Part shown: one piece after another, positions 54,942 to 64,000 of the stretch
How positions within the stretch are numbered: position 1 is the stretch's first letter
Layout: each line of letters begins with the position of its first letter
Source: an uncultured Prevotella sp.
GTDB lineage: Bacteria; Bacteroidota; Bacteroidia; Bacteroidales; Bacteroidaceae
Length of the DNA: 64,000 nucleotides
Assembly: GCA_937907705.1 (NCBI GenBank)
Contig: CALCVP010000057.1
Coordinates: 1-64,000, forward strand
Direction: 5' to 3'
The notes under the pieces: generated by a model
The model's input: the letters and a program-made list of their open reading frames with translations, nothing else
The model's database searches: none
Told to the model about the DNA's origin: nothing
Program-made: the position numbers and the translations under genes

Positions 54942-56774
54942 ATGAATATATTTAAGGTTAAAAGTTTGTTGATTGCTACTCTGCTGTCGTTAGTTGGCGT
55001 TACAGCCGCTAATGCACAGTGGAGTGCCAAGGGCAACAAAATAAAGACTCAATGGACTGCCAATGTATCACCCGACAACATGGCAACCGAATATCCTCGA
55101 CCCATCATGCAACGCAACCGCTGGCAAAGTCTGGACGGTCTGTGGAACTACTCCATACGTCAACGTGGAGCTGCGGGAATGGGCAATGCTGACGGCAAGA
55201 TACTTGTTCCGTTTGCAGTAGAGTCAAGTTTGTCGGGAGTGATGAAGACCGTTGGCAAAGATCAGGAACTATGGTATAGCCGCACATTCAGCATTCCTAC
55301 AGACTGGCAGACAGACCACATATTACTGCATTTTGGCGCTGTCGACTGGCAAGCAGATGTTTACGTCAACAATATACGCATAGGTTCACACCGCGGAGGT
55401 TATGCACCATTCAGCTTCGACATTACACCATACATAGACAACAGAAACAAACAGCAAAACATCACTGTACGTGTGTACGACCCTACTACGGATGGTTACC
55501 AACCTGTCGGCAAGCAGAAGTCCAAGCCTGAAGGCATTTGGTATACTCCTGTTACCGGTATTTGGCAAACCGTGTGGATTGAGCCAGTGGCAGCACAACA
55601 CATAACTGCCATACGCACAATAAGCAATATTGACAACAACAGCTTGTGCATTACACCTGAAAGCAATACATGTGAAGGCGTTGTAGAGGTTACCGTATCA
55701 GATGGAAAAAACATTATAGCCTCTGGCAAGGCAGCCACAGGACAACCTGTTGACCTTGCCATCGAAAAGCCTCACCTTTGGAGTCCCGATGACCCATACC
55801 TATATAAGGTATATATCAGTCTGCTCAAAGACGGAAAGCAAGTAGACAAAGTAGAGAGTTATGCAGCCATGCGCAAGATTTCAACACATCGCGATGCAAA
55901 GGGTATCATGCGTATACAACTCAACAACAAAGACATATTTCAAATGGGACTGCTTGACCAGGGCTATTGGCCCGATGGACTCTATACTGCACCCAACGAT
56001 GAAGCCCTGCGCTACGACATAGAACTGGCAAAGCGGCTCGGATTTAACATGATACGCAAACACATGAAAACAGAGTCTGCACGTTGGTATTCTTGGTGCG
56101 ACCGTTTGGGCATTCTCGTATGGCAAGATATGCCATGTGGCGATTCTTGGCCAGAATGGCAAATGTATAACTTTTATAATGGAGCTGAAATAAAGCACAG
56201 TACGGAATCAGAAAACAATTTTCGAAACGAATGGAAAGATATCATTAATGCATTACAACCCTATCCATGCATCGTAACATGGACACCATTCAACGAACGG
56301 TGGGGACAGTTCAAAACCCAAGAGATTGTAGAATGGACGAAAGCATACGACCCTACCCGACTCGTCAATCCTGCAAGTGGAGGCAACCATTATACTGTTG
56401 GCGATATGCTCGACATACACCATTACCCTGACCCATCCATTAAGCTCTATGATGCCAACCGCCCTACAGTTCTCGGTGAATATGGCGGACTTGGGCTTCC
56501 CATTAAAGGACATCTATGGCAAGACAGCAAAAACTGGGGATATGCAGAATTTAAAAACAGCAAGGAAGTGACCGACCGGTACATCGAATACGCTGACAAG
56601 CTGCAACAACTGATAAAAGCAGGTTTTTCCGCTGCCGTGTACACACAAACCACTGATGTAGAGGGCGAGGTAAACGGACTTGTCACCTACGACCGCAAAG
56701 TGCTTAAGATGGATGCACAACGTGTGGCAAAAGCTAATCAGGCACTGTGCCACGCCTTAGACAACAATAACTAA
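54942..56774 (+). CDS. GH2 family glycoside hydrolase
   Basis: A 610-residue protein with a signal peptide ending NAQW. The three core GH2 domains are present: the sugar-binding jelly roll (about 40-205, with RWQSLDGLWNYSI and HFGAVDWQADVYVNN), the Ig-like domain (about 210-310) and the TIM barrel (about 315-605). The acid/base is Glu452 (TPFNERWGQF) and the nucleophile Glu513 (LGEYGG). Members act as beta-galactosidases, beta-glucuronidases or related exo-enzymes, including arabinopyranosidases. The protein ends after the barrel without accessory domains. It lies 40 nt after the propeller gene. Confidence 0.88.
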   Translation: MNIFKVKSLLIATLLSLVGVTAANAQWSAKGNKIKTQWTANVSPDNMATEYPRPIMQRNRWQSLDGLWNYSIRQRGAAGMGNADGKILVPFAVESSLSGVMKTVGKDQELWYSRTFSIPTDWQTDHILLHFGAVDWQADVYVNNIRIGSHRGGYAPFSFDITPYIDNRNKQQNITVRVYDPTTDGYQPVGKQKSKPEGIWYTPVTGIWQTVWIEPVAAQHITAIRTISNIDNNSLCITPESNTCEGVVEVTVSDGKNIIASGKAATGQPVDLAIEKPHLWSPDDPYLYKVYISLLKDGKQVDKVESYAAMRKISTHRDAKGIMRIQLNNKDIFQMGLLDQGYWPDGLYTAPNDEALRYDIELAKRLGFNMIRKHMKTESARWYSWCDRLGILVWQDMPCGDSWPEWQMYNFYNGAEIKHSTESENNFRNEWKDIINALQPYPCIVTWTPFNERWGQFKTQEIVEWTKAYDPTRLVNPASGGNHYTVGDMLDIHHYPDPSIKLYDANRPTVLGEYGGLGLPIKGHLWQDSKNWGYAEFKNSKEVTDRYIEYADKLQQLIKAGFSAAVYTQTTDVEGEVNGLVTYDRKVLKMDAQRVAKANQALCHALDNNN

Positions 56775-56794
56775 AAACAAAATACATTACCATT

Positions 56795-58798
56795 ATGAAA
56801 ATAACCAAATTTATTATACTGAGTACCCTCGGTGTACTGACCGTATGGTCTGCCTACGCACAAGATATAGAAGCATCTCTGCTCCTTAAGCAACCTGGCA
56901 ACAGCGCTGTGGCTTACCAATTGTATCTTGACAACGGCAAATACGAAGCAAAGGACACACGCTTGCCTATGCAAATTACACAGACAATAACCAACGATGG
57001 CAATGACAAGATTGTAAGCATCAATATAAAGGCAACGTCAAACGTATACTTCAATTTTGGAGCACAGCTTGCCACAGGACTCAATACTGAAGGCTGCGAG
57101 TTCTATATGCCTGGATTTTGGTATCACCGCAATATGCGTTCGCCAAAAGAGGCTCCTTCTTTCAAGACAAGTACCAGTTGGAACTTTAGGGAAGACCGGC
57201 TCTCTACACCTCTCACCAGTGTCTACAATACCAATACGGGCAAAGGATGGAGTGTGTTGCGTGTAGAAAACGCTGCTGCCGACGTGCAAACCCAACTGAC
57301 ACAAGGCGAAATAATACTGCCCGGCAACACAACTATAGGCTATCTCGGTTTCGACAATGAGACAGGAAAAGCCAAGCTCACCTTCGGCTATCCCTACGTA
57401 GAGACACCACGACGCTACATACGCAAACTTACGCTCGCTCCATCGGTTACATCGTTCGTAAAGATGAATGCCGGAGAAGAGAAGACGCTTACTTGGCGCA
57501 TCCATGAAACCAAGGCTTCATCGTATGGCGATTTTGTGAGCAGCATGTGGCAATACTGCTTTGACAAGATGCAACCTCAACCCATCAAGCAGCAGTTCTC
57601 TGCCGATGAAGTTAAAGCGCAGTTGTGCAACTACTTCCGTGAATCGTATGTTACAGACTACCCTTTGAAATACAACTCAGGCCTGACTGTCTTTACCAGC
57701 GACTGCAAACCAGCACGCGAGGTTCAAATAGGCTTCTGTGGTCGAGTACTGCTAAATGCCTTCAACGAGATAGAATGGGGAGAAGCTCACAATGACAAAA
57801 ACCTCAAACAAATGGGCGAAAGCATCATCGAAAGTTTTAGGCAATACGGATTCACGCCAGCAGGCTACTTCTATGACTTTGTCAACTTCAATGAGGGCAT
57901 GCCTAAAAACGTTGTTCACTCCATTCGCCAGCAGAGTGAAGCCGTGTACGCCATACTGCATTACCTCAAGTATGAACGGCAGCACAGACGCCAACACAAG
58001 GAATGGGAAAGAAAAATACGCACCCTGCTCGACAATCTCATTTCTCTACAAAAACAAGACGGAAGCTTTGCCCGCAAATACAGCGACAATGGCACTGACA
58101 TTGATGCTTCCGGTGGCAGTACTCCGTCAGCTACTTCCACTCTCGTTATGGGCTGGAAATACTTTGGCGACAAACGCTATCTTACTGCAGCCAAACGCAC
58201 TGTAGACTATGTCGAGAAGAACATCATATCCAAAAGCGACTATTTCTCGTCCACCCTCGATGCCAATTGTGAAGACAAAGAGGCTGCCATAGCTGCCGTT
58301 ACATCCACCTACTATTTGGCAATGGTAACCAAAGGCAAAGAACGTGCCCACTACATTGACCTCTGTCGTCAGGCTGCCTACTTTGCCTTGACTTGGTATT
58401 ACACATGGGATGTGCCCTTTGCAAAGGGACAGATGTTAGGTGATGTAGGCTTCCATTCGCGCGGTTGGGGCAATGTATCTGTAGAAAACAACCACATTGA
58501 TGTCTTTGTATTCGAACTGCCACACATCATCAAATGGCTGGCAACAGAAACCGGTGAAAAGCGGTTTGCCAAGATGTACGATGTTATCTACTCATCGTTG
58601 TGCCAACTGATGCCAACCAACGAGCATCACTTTGACATTGCCAAGCCTGGATACTATCCGGAAGTCGTACAACATACCACCTGGGACTATGGACGCAACG
58701 GCAAGGGCTTCTACAACGACCTCTTTGCGCCAGGATGGACAGTAGCCTCACTTTGGGAGCTCTACTCTCCCGAACGCACTGTCAACTTTCTGAAATAG
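56795..58798 (+). CDS. Unrecognised exported protein with C-terminal helical-barrel-like domain
   Basis: A 667-residue protein with a signal peptide ending AYAQ. The first half (about 25-250) is beta-rich. The second half (about 260-660) has paired helices with Gly/aromatic turns (FNEGMPKNVVHSIRQQSEAVYAILHYL, LLDNLISLQKQDGSFARKYSD, ATSTLVMGWKYFGDKRYLTAAKRTVDYVE), a pattern seen in (alpha/alpha)6 barrels of glycosidases and lyases. NWNxD-type motifs of known GH families were not found. Its place between GH2 and HTCS genes and its secretion signal make a carbohydrate-active enzyme likely, but I cannot name the family. Confidence 0.6.
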   Translation: MKITKFIILSTLGVLTVWSAYAQDIEASLLLKQPGNSAVAYQLYLDNGKYEAKDTRLPMQITQTITNDGNDKIVSINIKATSNVYFNFGAQLATGLNTEGCEFYMPGFWYHRNMRSPKEAPSFKTSTSWNFREDRLSTPLTSVYNTNTGKGWSVLRVENAAADVQTQLTQGEIILPGNTTIGYLGFDNETGKAKLTFGYPYVETPRRYIRKLTLAPSVTSFVKMNAGEEKTLTWRIHETKASSYGDFVSSMWQYCFDKMQPQPIKQQFSADEVKAQLCNYFRESYVTDYPLKYNSGLTVFTSDCKPAREVQIGFCGRVLLNAFNEIEWGEAHNDKNLKQMGESIIESFRQYGFTPAGYFYDFVNFNEGMPKNVVHSIRQQSEAVYAILHYLKYERQHRRQHKEWERKIRTLLDNLISLQKQDGSFARKYSDNGTDIDASGGSTPSATSTLVMGWKYFGDKRYLTAAKRTVDYVEKNIISKSDYFSSTLDANCEDKEAAIAAVTSTYYLAMVTKGKERAHYIDLCRQAAYFALTWYYTWDVPFAKGQMLGDVGFHSRGWGNVSVENNHIDVFVFELPHIIKWLATETGEKRFAKMYDVIYSSLCQLMPTNEHHFDIAKPGYYPEVVQHTTWDYGRNGKGFYNDLFAPGWTVASLWELYSPERTVNFLK

Positions 58799-58853
58799 CA
58801 ACATCGGCGTGTCATTAAGCGCGCTAAAATATACGAAGATAATAAAATAAAGA

Positions 58854-58883
58854 TTGGGATATTGTGATTTATTAGTAATTTTG
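58854..58883 (+). promoter_or_regulatory. Promoter of the HTCS gene
   Basis: TTG (58854-58856), a 19-nt spacer and TAATTTTG (58876-58883) match the Bacteroidota pattern. Transcription would begin near 58890, 24 nt before the start codon, so the sensor has its own supply independent of the PUL transcript. Confidence 0.65.
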
Positions 58884-58913
58884 AGCCGCAAAACAATATG
58901 AAACAATCCGTTT

Positions 58914-61900
58914 ATGAATAAAAACAATATCATCCTCTGTCTACTGACATTACTTGCCTTGCTTTGTCCGGTACAAAGCAAGGCAAGTAACATGTTCAAA
59001 CACTACGGTGTGCAAACCGGACTATCGCAGAGTACTGTCTACTCTATTCTGCAAGACCGTATCGGATTTATATGGATAGGAACAAAGGAAGGACTCAACC
59101 GCTTCGACGGCACCTCCTTCAAGATTTATCATGCCCACAACGATGACCATAGTCTGCAAAGCGACTTCATTACATCACTCTATGAGGATGCAGACGGAAA
59201 CATTTGGGTGGGCACCGACATCGGAGTATGGATATACAACCCTATGACTGACTCGTTTCACCGTTTCAATACAAAAACAGCTGGAGGTACCGTCATCAAC
59301 AATTCGGTTAATGTGATTACTGGCAACAACCGATACATATACGTCTCTGCCAATGAACAGGGTGTGTTTCGCTACGACCTCAAAGAGCATACAATGATTC
59401 ACAACCCATTGACTGGTTACAACAATGTTGTTGGCATGACTATCGGCAAGGACAATCGTATATGGATTGGACTTTTCAGAGGTGGACTTTACAGCACTGA
59501 CCTATCACTGCACAATGTACAACCATTTGTTGCAGCAGATGGCTCACAGCCTTTTGCCAATGAGATTGTTTCGTCTATACTGCCCTACTCTACCGACCGT
59601 CTGTTTATAGGAGCCGACCGCCACGGCTTGTGTGAAATCAATACCAAGACAAAACAGTGCAACACCATTGTTGACAGATACAATGGCAAGAACATATTTG
59701 TAAGAATGGTGGCACAGAAGCAAAACGAGATTTGGGCAGCATCCGAAATGGGACTGTATATATACAATGTCATCACCCATACCGTGCAACATATCATGTA
59801 CAATCCTGCCAACCCGTCTTCTCTTTCTGACAACCCTCTCTACTGTCTGTTTCAAGACCGTGCTGGAGGCATGTGGGTAGGCTCCTATTTCGGTGGAATA
59901 AACTATCAGCCCAACACCAGTCCGCTGTTCGAACGGTTTGTACCGCAAGGTAATATGCACGGCAGACGTGTACGCGAAATTGTACAAGACAGCAATGGAC
60001 TTATCTGGATTGGCACAGAAGATGCAGGACTCAACTACATGAACCCCAAAACGGACGAAATACAGTTTATCAAAGAAAGCGAGAATTTCCCTAACATCCA
60101 CGGCCTATGCGTTGACGGCAACCGACTATGGGTAGGTTCATTCTCTTACGGGCTGCGTATCATTGACATCAACTCCAAGCGAGTGGTGCGCACTTTCCTT
60201 GCAGGCAAGCGCCCAGGAGACTTACACGACAATACTGTTTTCAGCATTTGCCGCGCACCCAACGGAAGCATTTATTTGGGCACTATACGCGGTCTGTGCC
60301 AGTATAATTCAACAACCGACAAGTTCGAGTACATAACCGGTATACCACCAGTATGCATCAACAACATCAGATTCGACTCAAAAGGATTCCTTTGGGTGGC
60401 TACACAAACCAATGGTGTATACATGCTACCACGCAACAGCAACAAGTGGCTCAACTTTACAACCAGCAACAGCCAGCTGACGTCAAACAAGATACTCACC
60501 ATTTTTGAAGACAGTGAAGGCACTGTATGGATAACCACACAGGGAGGGGGTGCCTACCGCTACGACTGGTCAAGCAAGCAGTTCAGACCATTTACTGTTG
60601 AAAACAACAATATAGGTTCTACCATATTCAGGATTGTTGAAGACCATCAAGGTGGATTATGGTTCACCACATACACAGGACTTGTAAACTACAACCCATC
60701 TACCAAGCAATTGCGCAATTACAGCAACAGTAGTCTGCTGCTTGAAAACCAATTCAACTACAACTCATCACTTACTGCCAAGGACGGCAATATATATTTA
60801 GGAAGTCTCAATGGTATTATACGCTTTGCACCCAATAAGCTCAACAGCAACATGCCACTGCCCAAACTTGTGGTTACACAGCTTTTCATCGGCAACGAAG
60901 CAATCAATAACTTTAGCCCAGACCCGCCTTTAGAGAAGAATATCGTGTTTACCAAGCAGCTGTCGCTTGCACACTCACAAAACACTTTCTCTCTGCATGT
61001 TGCGCCACTTGACTATGCCAACTCCCTTGGACTTGAAATAGAGTATATGCTTGAGGGCTTCGATGACGACTGGCAACCTTTGCGCTCTGACCACATTATT
61101 GCATACAGCAACATACCGTCCGGCTCGTACAAGCTGCGTGTACGCATGAAAGACTACCACAACAAATGGGGCAAAAACGAGCTTGAAATGAAGATAGAGG
61201 TGCGCCCACACATGTTGCTGTCTGTTTGGGCTAAGTTTCTGTATCTCATGATACTATGCTTTATGGTGTGGCGTGCAGTGAAATACGCCAACAAGCGCTC
61301 TATGCAAAAACGGCAAAAAGCCATAGAGAAGTTTGAACACGAAAAAGAACAGGAACTGTATGAGAGCAAGATACACTTCTTTACCAATGTGGCACACGAG
61401 ATACGCACACCGCTTACACTTATCAAAGCACCGCTTGAAAACATTATCAGCAGTGGCTGCATAAGCAATGCAGAGGTAAAAGAAGACCTTGACATTATGG
61501 AAAAGAACACCAACCGCCTAAGCAATCTCATCAACCAGCTTCTTGACTTCCGCAAGACCGAGCGCGACGGACTGCGCCTCAATTATGAATGGTGCAACAT
61601 CGAGAAGCTCGTAACAAGTGTGTACGACCGCTTCCGCTCCGTGATGCGGGAACGTAGCATTAACTCGTCAATATCCATACAGAACAGTAACCTGCACGCT
61701 TATGTTGACCACGAAGCTTTCACAAAGATTGTAAGCAATCTTATCAACAACGCGGTCAAATACTGCGCCTCACGTGTAGCCATCATACTGAGTGCCGACG
61801 AGCAGCAGTTTACACTGGTAGTGAAAAACGACGGAAATATCATACCGTCCGAAATGCGCGAGAAGATATTCCAACCGTTTTTCCGGCTCGACTCCACCAT

Positions 61901-62861
61901 GAGTACAACTACAACCGGCACGGGGATAGGACTGGCCATGGCCAAGTCGCTTACCGAACTGCACGGAGGCACACTTACAATGGACGATGACGATACAATG
62001 AATGTATTCCGCCTGTCGCTCCCTATAAAGCAGCAACCTACCGTTACCATGTCTGCCGATGACAGTTGCACAGCCAACGACACCGAGCAGTACAACGACA
62101 AGAAGTATACCTTGCTGCTTGTTGAAGACAATGTGGAAATGCTTGACTATGAACGCAAGAGATTGCTGAAAGACTACAACATATTAACCGCAAGCGACGG
62201 GGAAGTGGCTCTGCAAGTACTTGCAGACCATACCGTGAACCTCGTGGTGTCTGACATCATGATGGAACCGATGGATGGCATGACACTGCTGAAGAACATC
62301 AAGCAGAGTGCTGTCTTCTCTCACATACCGGTAGTGCTGCTCACTGCAGTAACATCTGACAGTGCCAAGCTAAAAGGCATGGAAAACGGTGCCGATGCCT
62401 ATATCGTCAAACCGTTTTCCATGAACTATCTTGCCGAAACCATTGCCAATTTGCTGCGTCAGCGTGAAGATATTAAAAAGGCATACGCCCAGTCGCCATT
62501 CGTCAGTTCTGAGTCTGTATCCATCAGTACCGCTGACACAGACTTTCTGAAAAACCTCAAAGAGGTAATAAAGAAGAATATAGACAACAGCGACTTCAAT
62601 GTAGACCAGCTTGCAGCTGAACTCAACATGAGCCGTTCGAGCCTCAACCGCAAGATTAGAGGCACACTCGACATTTCGCCCAACAATTATATAAGACTCG
62701 AACGTTTAAAGACAGCTGCCACCTTATTGAAAGAAGGACGATCTAAGGTCAACGAAGTATGCTACATGGTGGGATTTACCAGTCCGAGCTACTTCACAAA
62801 ATGCTTCTACCAGCAGTTTGGCCTGCTTCCAAAGGACTTTAACAAACAGAAACTTGAATAA
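58914..62861 (+). CDS. Hybrid two-component system sensor/regulator (HTCS)
   Basis: A 1315-residue protein. A signal peptide (about 1-24) is followed by two seven-blade Reg_prop propellers (about 30-665, with repeated DRIGFIWIGTKEGLNRFD-like units) and a Y_Y_Y domain (about 670-750). A transmembrane helix lies near 765-785. The HisKA domain carries the phosphorylated His828 in NVAHEIRTPL, and HATPase (about 925-1040) holds the GTGIGLAMAKSL box. A receiver domain has Asp1114 in VVSDIMMEPMDG, and an AraC-type HTH (about 1205-1315) ends VCYMVGFTSPSYFTKCFYQQF. It senses a periplasmic oligosaccharide and activates the PUL. Confidence 0.95.
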   Translation: MNKNNIILCLLTLLALLCPVQSKASNMFKHYGVQTGLSQSTVYSILQDRIGFIWIGTKEGLNRFDGTSFKIYHAHNDDHSLQSDFITSLYEDADGNIWVGTDIGVWIYNPMTDSFHRFNTKTAGGTVINNSVNVITGNNRYIYVSANEQGVFRYDLKEHTMIHNPLTGYNNVVGMTIGKDNRIWIGLFRGGLYSTDLSLHNVQPFVAADGSQPFANEIVSSILPYSTDRLFIGADRHGLCEINTKTKQCNTIVDRYNGKNIFVRMVAQKQNEIWAASEMGLYIYNVITHTVQHIMYNPANPSSLSDNPLYCLFQDRAGGMWVGSYFGGINYQPNTSPLFERFVPQGNMHGRRVREIVQDSNGLIWIGTEDAGLNYMNPKTDEIQFIKESENFPNIHGLCVDGNRLWVGSFSYGLRIIDINSKRVVRTFLAGKRPGDLHDNTVFSICRAPNGSIYLGTIRGLCQYNSTTDKFEYITGIPPVCINNIRFDSKGFLWVATQTNGVYMLPRNSNKWLNFTTSNSQLTSNKILTIFEDSEGTVWITTQGGGAYRYDWSSKQFRPFTVENNNIGSTIFRIVEDHQGGLWFTTYTGLVNYNPSTKQLRNYSNSSLLLENQFNYNSSLTAKDGNIYLGSLNGIIRFAPNKLNSNMPLPKLVVTQLFIGNEAINNFSPDPPLEKNIVFTKQLSLAHSQNTFSLHVAPLDYANSLGLEIEYMLEGFDDDWQPLRSDHIIAYSNIPSGSYKLRVRMKDYHNKWGKNELEMKIEVRPHMLLSVWAKFLYLMILCFMVWRAVKYANKRSMQKRQKAIEKFEHEKEQELYESKIHFFTNVAHEIRTPLTLIKAPLENIISSGCISNAEVKEDLDIMEKNTNRLSNLINQLLDFRKTERDGLRLNYEWCNIEKLVTSVYDRFRSVMRERSINSSISIQNSNLHAYVDHEAFTKIVSNLINNAVKYCASRVAIILSADEQQFTLVVKNDGNIIPSEMREKIFQPFFRLDSTMSTTTTGTGIGLAMAKSLTELHGGTLTMDDDDTMNVFRLSLPIKQQPTVTMSADDSCTANDTEQYNDKKYTLLLVEDNVEMLDYERKRLLKDYNILTASDGEVALQVLADHTVNLVVSDIMMEPMDGMTLLKNIKQSAVFSHIPVVLLTAVTSDSAKLKGMENGADAYIVKPFSMNYLAETIANLLRQREDIKKAYAQSPFVSSESVSISTADTDFLKNLKEVIKKNIDNSDFNVDQLAAELNMSRSSLNRKIRGTLDISPNNYIRLERLKTAATLLKEGRSKVNEVCYMVGFTSPSYFTKCFYQQFGLLPKDFNKQKLE

Positions 62862-62863
62862 AT

Positions 62864-64000
62864 ATGAAAACAATCGCTACATTCTGCGCCACATTCATCT
62901 TATCGCTGCCAGCTGTTGCGCAGACAACAACCTACCGTAACCCGGTTCTTGACAAGAGCACGCCAGACCCTACTGTGCTACGTGCCGATGACGGAACATT
63001 CTACCTTTACTCCACTGAAGACGTGCGCAATGTTCCTATTTACCGTTCGCACAACCTTGTAGACTGGCAGTTTGCAGGTACAGCCTTCAATGAACAGTCG
63101 CGTCCAAAGTGGCTACCCAACGGTGGTATATGGGCACCTTGCATCAACCGTATCGGCTCTAAGTATGTACTCTACTATTCCAAATCGGTATGGGGCGGCG
63201 AGTGGGATGCCGGTATAGGTGTTGCGACAAGCTCCTCTCCTGCCGGACCTTTTACCGACTGCGGCAACATGTTCACGAGCAGTGGTATTGGCATACAAAA
63301 CTGCATTGACCCGTTCTACATTGAAGACGGTGGCCACAAGTACCTGTTTTGGGGATCGTTCCGTGGCATTTACGGTGCCGAACTTACCGACGACGGACTT
63401 CAACTCAAGTCTGGCATCAAGCCACGGCAAGTGGCAGGCACATTCATGGAGGCTACATACATCAAACGCCGTGGCGGCTATTACTATCTATTTGGCTCTG
63501 CCGGCACGTGTTGCGATGGCGAACGCAGCACCTACCGCATAACAGTGGGCAGGTCGCGCTCTCTTTTCGGCCCTTATAATGACAGGCAAGGCAGACCTCT
63601 GCTCGACAACAACTATGAAGTAGTGCTGTATCGCAATCAGCGCGTCATTGGTCCCGGACACAATGCCGAATTGGTAAGCGATGCCGAAGGAAATGACTGG
63701 ATGCTGTACCACGGATTCAGTGCCGACACTCCCGATGAAGGACGCAAGCTTTGGCTCGACCGCATCGACTGGGTAGACGGCTGGCCACACATTATGGGCA
63801 ATTCGCCATCAGCAGTGGCTGCTGCTCCAGTAATTGACGGCATGAAAAACATTACGCTGTCCGGGCTGTATCCTTCTGACTTTGAATCAAACATAGAAGG
63901 AAAGCAAACCCACCTCTATACCTTGCGCAACAGCAATGGAATGGAAGTGTGCTTTACCAACTTCGGTGCACGTATCGTGTCGATTATGGTACCCGACCGC
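62864..64000 (+). CDS. GH43 arabinanase-like enzyme fused to aldose-1-epimerase, 3' end beyond the window
   Basis: The frame stays open to the window edge (379 codons seen). A signal peptide (1-19, ending AVAQ) precedes a GH43 five-blade propeller. The catalytic base is Asp35 in STPDPTVL, the pKa-modulating Asp lies in CIDPFYI (near residue 151) and the acid Glu in FMEATYI (near 196); GPGHNAEL near residue 265 is also typical. After a linker around residue 335, LYTLRNSNGMEVCFTNFGARIVSIMVPDR begins: the N-terminus of a galactose-mutarotase (GalM)-type domain. The start codon is 2 nt after the HTCS stop. The fusion would pair release of arabinose with its anomer conversion (inference). Confidence 0.85.
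   Translation, partial: MKTIATFCATFILSLPAVAQTTTYRNPVLDKSTPDPTVLRADDGTFYLYSTEDVRNVPIYRSHNLVDWQFAGTAFNEQSRPKWLPNGGIWAPCINRIGSKYVLYYSKSVWGGEWDAGIGVATSSSPAGPFTDCGNMFTSSGIGIQNCIDPFYIEDGGHKYLFWGSFRGIYGAELTDDGLQLKSGIKPRQVAGTFMEATYIKRRGGYYYLFGSAGTCCDGERSTYRITVGRSRSLFGPYNDRQGRPLLDNNYEVVLYRNQRVIGPGHNAELVSDAEGNDWMLYHGFSADTPDEGRKLWLDRIDWVDGWPHIMGNSPSAVAAAPVIDGMKNITLSGLYPSDFESNIEGKQTHLYTLRNSNGMEVCFTNFGARIVSIMVPDR

Overview
The window looks like a chromosomal segment from a gut or oral Bacteroidota, most likely a Prevotella/Segatella-type genome. Support: a SusC/SusD pair, a hybrid two-component (HTCS) regulator, a DUF6377-type regulator, type IX secretion (T9SS) C-terminal sorting domains, many glycoside hydrolases, and promoters with the Bacteroidota -7 motif TAnnTTTG, several with a TTG/TTTG element about 18-20 bp upstream. 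Base and codon use look even throughout, and no transposase, integrase, phage gene or CRISPR array is visible. The species is an inference.

Left block (1-15.6 kb): a partial tRNA-Lys, a hairpin-rich spacer, a DUF6377 regulator, and, convergent to it, a seven-gene leftward cluster. In transcription order this is a GH3 enzyme, a TonB-dependent receptor (TBDR), two type-B carboxylesterases, a GH78-like protein, a second GH3 and a nucleoside-hydrolase-like protein. It has an outer-membrane receptor and exported enzymes but no SusD. Its content suggests uptake and stripping of small acylated glycosides; the substrate is unknown.

Middle block (16.5-36.1 kb): an exopolysaccharide/capsule locus. A polysaccharide pyruvyl transferase and an Fe-S FrhB-like protein are on the + strand. 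An unrelated metal-type cassette follows (a small His/Cys protein and a TBDR with a His-rich loop). The rest is leftward: a Wzi-like protein and lipoprotein, an SLBB exporter, a Wzz-like protein, an EpsG-type polymerase, a flippase, a hexapeptide acyltransferase, three glycosyltransferases and the initiating sugar-phosphate transferase. A promoter before the glycosyltransferase group divides it into at least two transcription units.

36.6-43.8 kb: a disordered FNRPN-rich exported protein, a large T9SS-sorted GH85 endoglycosidase with a LamG domain, and a housekeeping pair (LolD-like ABC ATPase followed by CvfB-like S1 protein).

Right block (44.3-64.0 kb): a polysaccharide utilisation locus (PUL) on the + strand. 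It holds SusC, SusD, a GH43-like lipoprotein lacking the usual catalytic Asp, an FG-GAP protein and a SprB-repeat protein (both with likely T9SS tails), a sialidase/GH93-type propeller, a GH2 enzyme, an unrecognised helical-barrel protein, an HTCS sensor-regulator, and a GH43 arabinanase-like enzyme that runs straight into an aldose-1-epimerase domain at the window edge. The GH43, GH93-like and GH2 members point to an arabinose-containing plant polymer (inference).

Outside the genes, the most notable structures are intergenic arrays of short palindromes at four sites. Two of these, 15 kb apart, share an identical 19-bp palindrome. There is also a 4 x 11-bp tandem repeat inside the PUL, a pair of 21-bp direct repeats upstream of the susC promoter, and several very long perfect hairpins next to stop codons.
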